Positions 63,532 through 64,000 of a stretch of 64,000 nucleotides of DNA are shown in pieces (positions within the stretch are counted from its first letter, which is position 1; every line of letters begins with the position of its first letter). The stretch is taken from the NCBI RefSeq assembly GCF_002077155.1, contig NZ_CP015027.1, positions 3,016,501 to 3,080,500 of the forward strand, written 5' to 3'. The notes beneath the pieces were generated by a model. That model saw only the letters and a program-made list of their open reading frames with translations. It searched no databases and was not told where the DNA came from. The position numbers were made by a program, and so were the translations under genes. The DNA comes from Sporosarcina sp. P33. GTDB lineage: Bacteria; Bacillota; Bacilli; Bacillales_A; Planococcaceae.

Positions 63532-64000
63532 ATGAGTTATAGTGTGAAACTGGAAGTCTTCGAAGGTCCGCTTGATTTATTGCTGCATTTGATCAACCGG
63601 CTCGAAATCGACATTTATGACATCCCCATGGCGGAGCTGACACAGCAATACATAGAACATCTGCACGCCATGCGCGTTCTTCAACTAGATGAGTTAAGCG
63701 AATATCTTGTGCTGGCAGCAACTCTTCTCGAGATAAAAAGCAAAATGCTGCTGCCTGTCAATGAAGAAGAAACATTCATCGAAGAATTCGGCTATGAAGA
63801 AGATCCGCGGGAAGAACTGATTGCACGGCTGGTGGAATATCGCAAATACAAAGAAGCGGCCCATTCTCTCCGCGAATCTGCAGCACACCGGGATGAGCAC
63901 TTTACAAAAGAACCGGAAGATCTGACCGAATACGGTGAACCGGTGATGGCGGAAACAGAAGAACAGCTGAATGTCTTTGACTTGATCGGCGCATTTCAAA
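63532..64000 (+). CDS. scpA: Segregation and condensation protein A, N-terminal part
   Basis: The first 156 codons of an ORF that runs off the window. MSYSVKLEVFEGPLDLLLHLINRLEIDIYDIP... is the well-known ScpA (kleisin) N-terminus, with LTQQYIEHLHAM and YLVLAATLLEIKSKMLLP next. ScpA bridges the Smc heads with ScpB in chromosome condensation. A GGTAGGTAGG site precedes the ATG. The ribT-ypuF-scpA order is as in B. subtilis. Confidence 0.95.
   Translation, partial: MSYSVKLEVFEGPLDLLLHLINRLEIDIYDIPMAELTQQYIEHLHAMRVLQLDELSEYLVLAATLLEIKSKMLLPVNEEETFIEEFGYEEDPREELIARLVEYRKYKEAAHSLRESAAHRDEHFTKEPEDLTEYGEPVMAETEEQLNVFDLIGAFQ

Overview
The window is a stretch of chromosome from an endospore-forming low-GC Gram-positive bacterium. 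Gene content (spoVS, cotE, prkA, yhbH, spoVR, spoIIAA-spoIIAB-sigF, spoVAF, sirA), protein similarity recalled from Bacillus subtilis, and moderate GC all point to Bacillales, most likely a Planococcaceae member such as Sporosarcina. The genus is an inference. No rRNA, tRNA, CRISPR array, prophage or insertion sequence was recognised.

Layout. (1) 1-19.0 kb: the ymdB-spoVS-miaB-ricA-cotE-mutS-mutL-miaA-hfq-lexA-yneA-yneB-ynzC-tkt-sirA-yneF segment, close to B. subtilis order. A thioredoxin-like gene sits before mutS, and a glpD-lipase pair is inserted before miaA. lexA and yneA diverge from a compact SOS control region. (2) 19-24.9 kb: yqkD, a hydroxymethylglutaryl-CoA lyase, yqkE, an orphan ORF, an RsbR-type STAS protein, serC and ypfJ. 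(3) 25-30.9 kb: formate metabolism, with fdhD and an MpsC-family gene divergent from a large formate dehydrogenase, a DUF1641 protein and purU. (4) 31-36.6 kb: yitT, then the prkA-yhbH-spoVR sporulation set. (5) 36.8-42.2 kb: two ABC importers, one for polar amino acids and one TrpXYZ-like. (6) 42.3-51.3 kb: ilvE, a DadA-like oxidase, psuG, exoA, a composite intergenic repeat, an MFS and an AEC transporter, and the guanine-riboswitch-controlled xpt-pbuX operon. (7) 51.4-64 kb: yqkF, nudF, a membrane protein, fur, xerD, deoB, pdp, the spoIIA operon, spoVAF, lysA, ribT, ypuF and the start of scpA. This again follows B. subtilis order, with notable absences: dacF, punA and spoVAA-AE.

Most of the window is ordinary core genome. 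The most interesting observations are probable CTG start codons in two sporulation genes (cotE and spoVR), a CATANGAT-type promoter element shared by three sporulation genes, a RicA without any cysteine, a dense SOS-box arrangement, a terminator-like hairpin in the fdhA leader, a repeat element enclosed by a 16-nt inverted repeat, a 36-codon ORF overlapping lysA, and a spoVA locus reduced to spoVAF. I found no convincing wholly new multi-gene system. Comparisons with B. subtilis proteins are from memory, not from a search.
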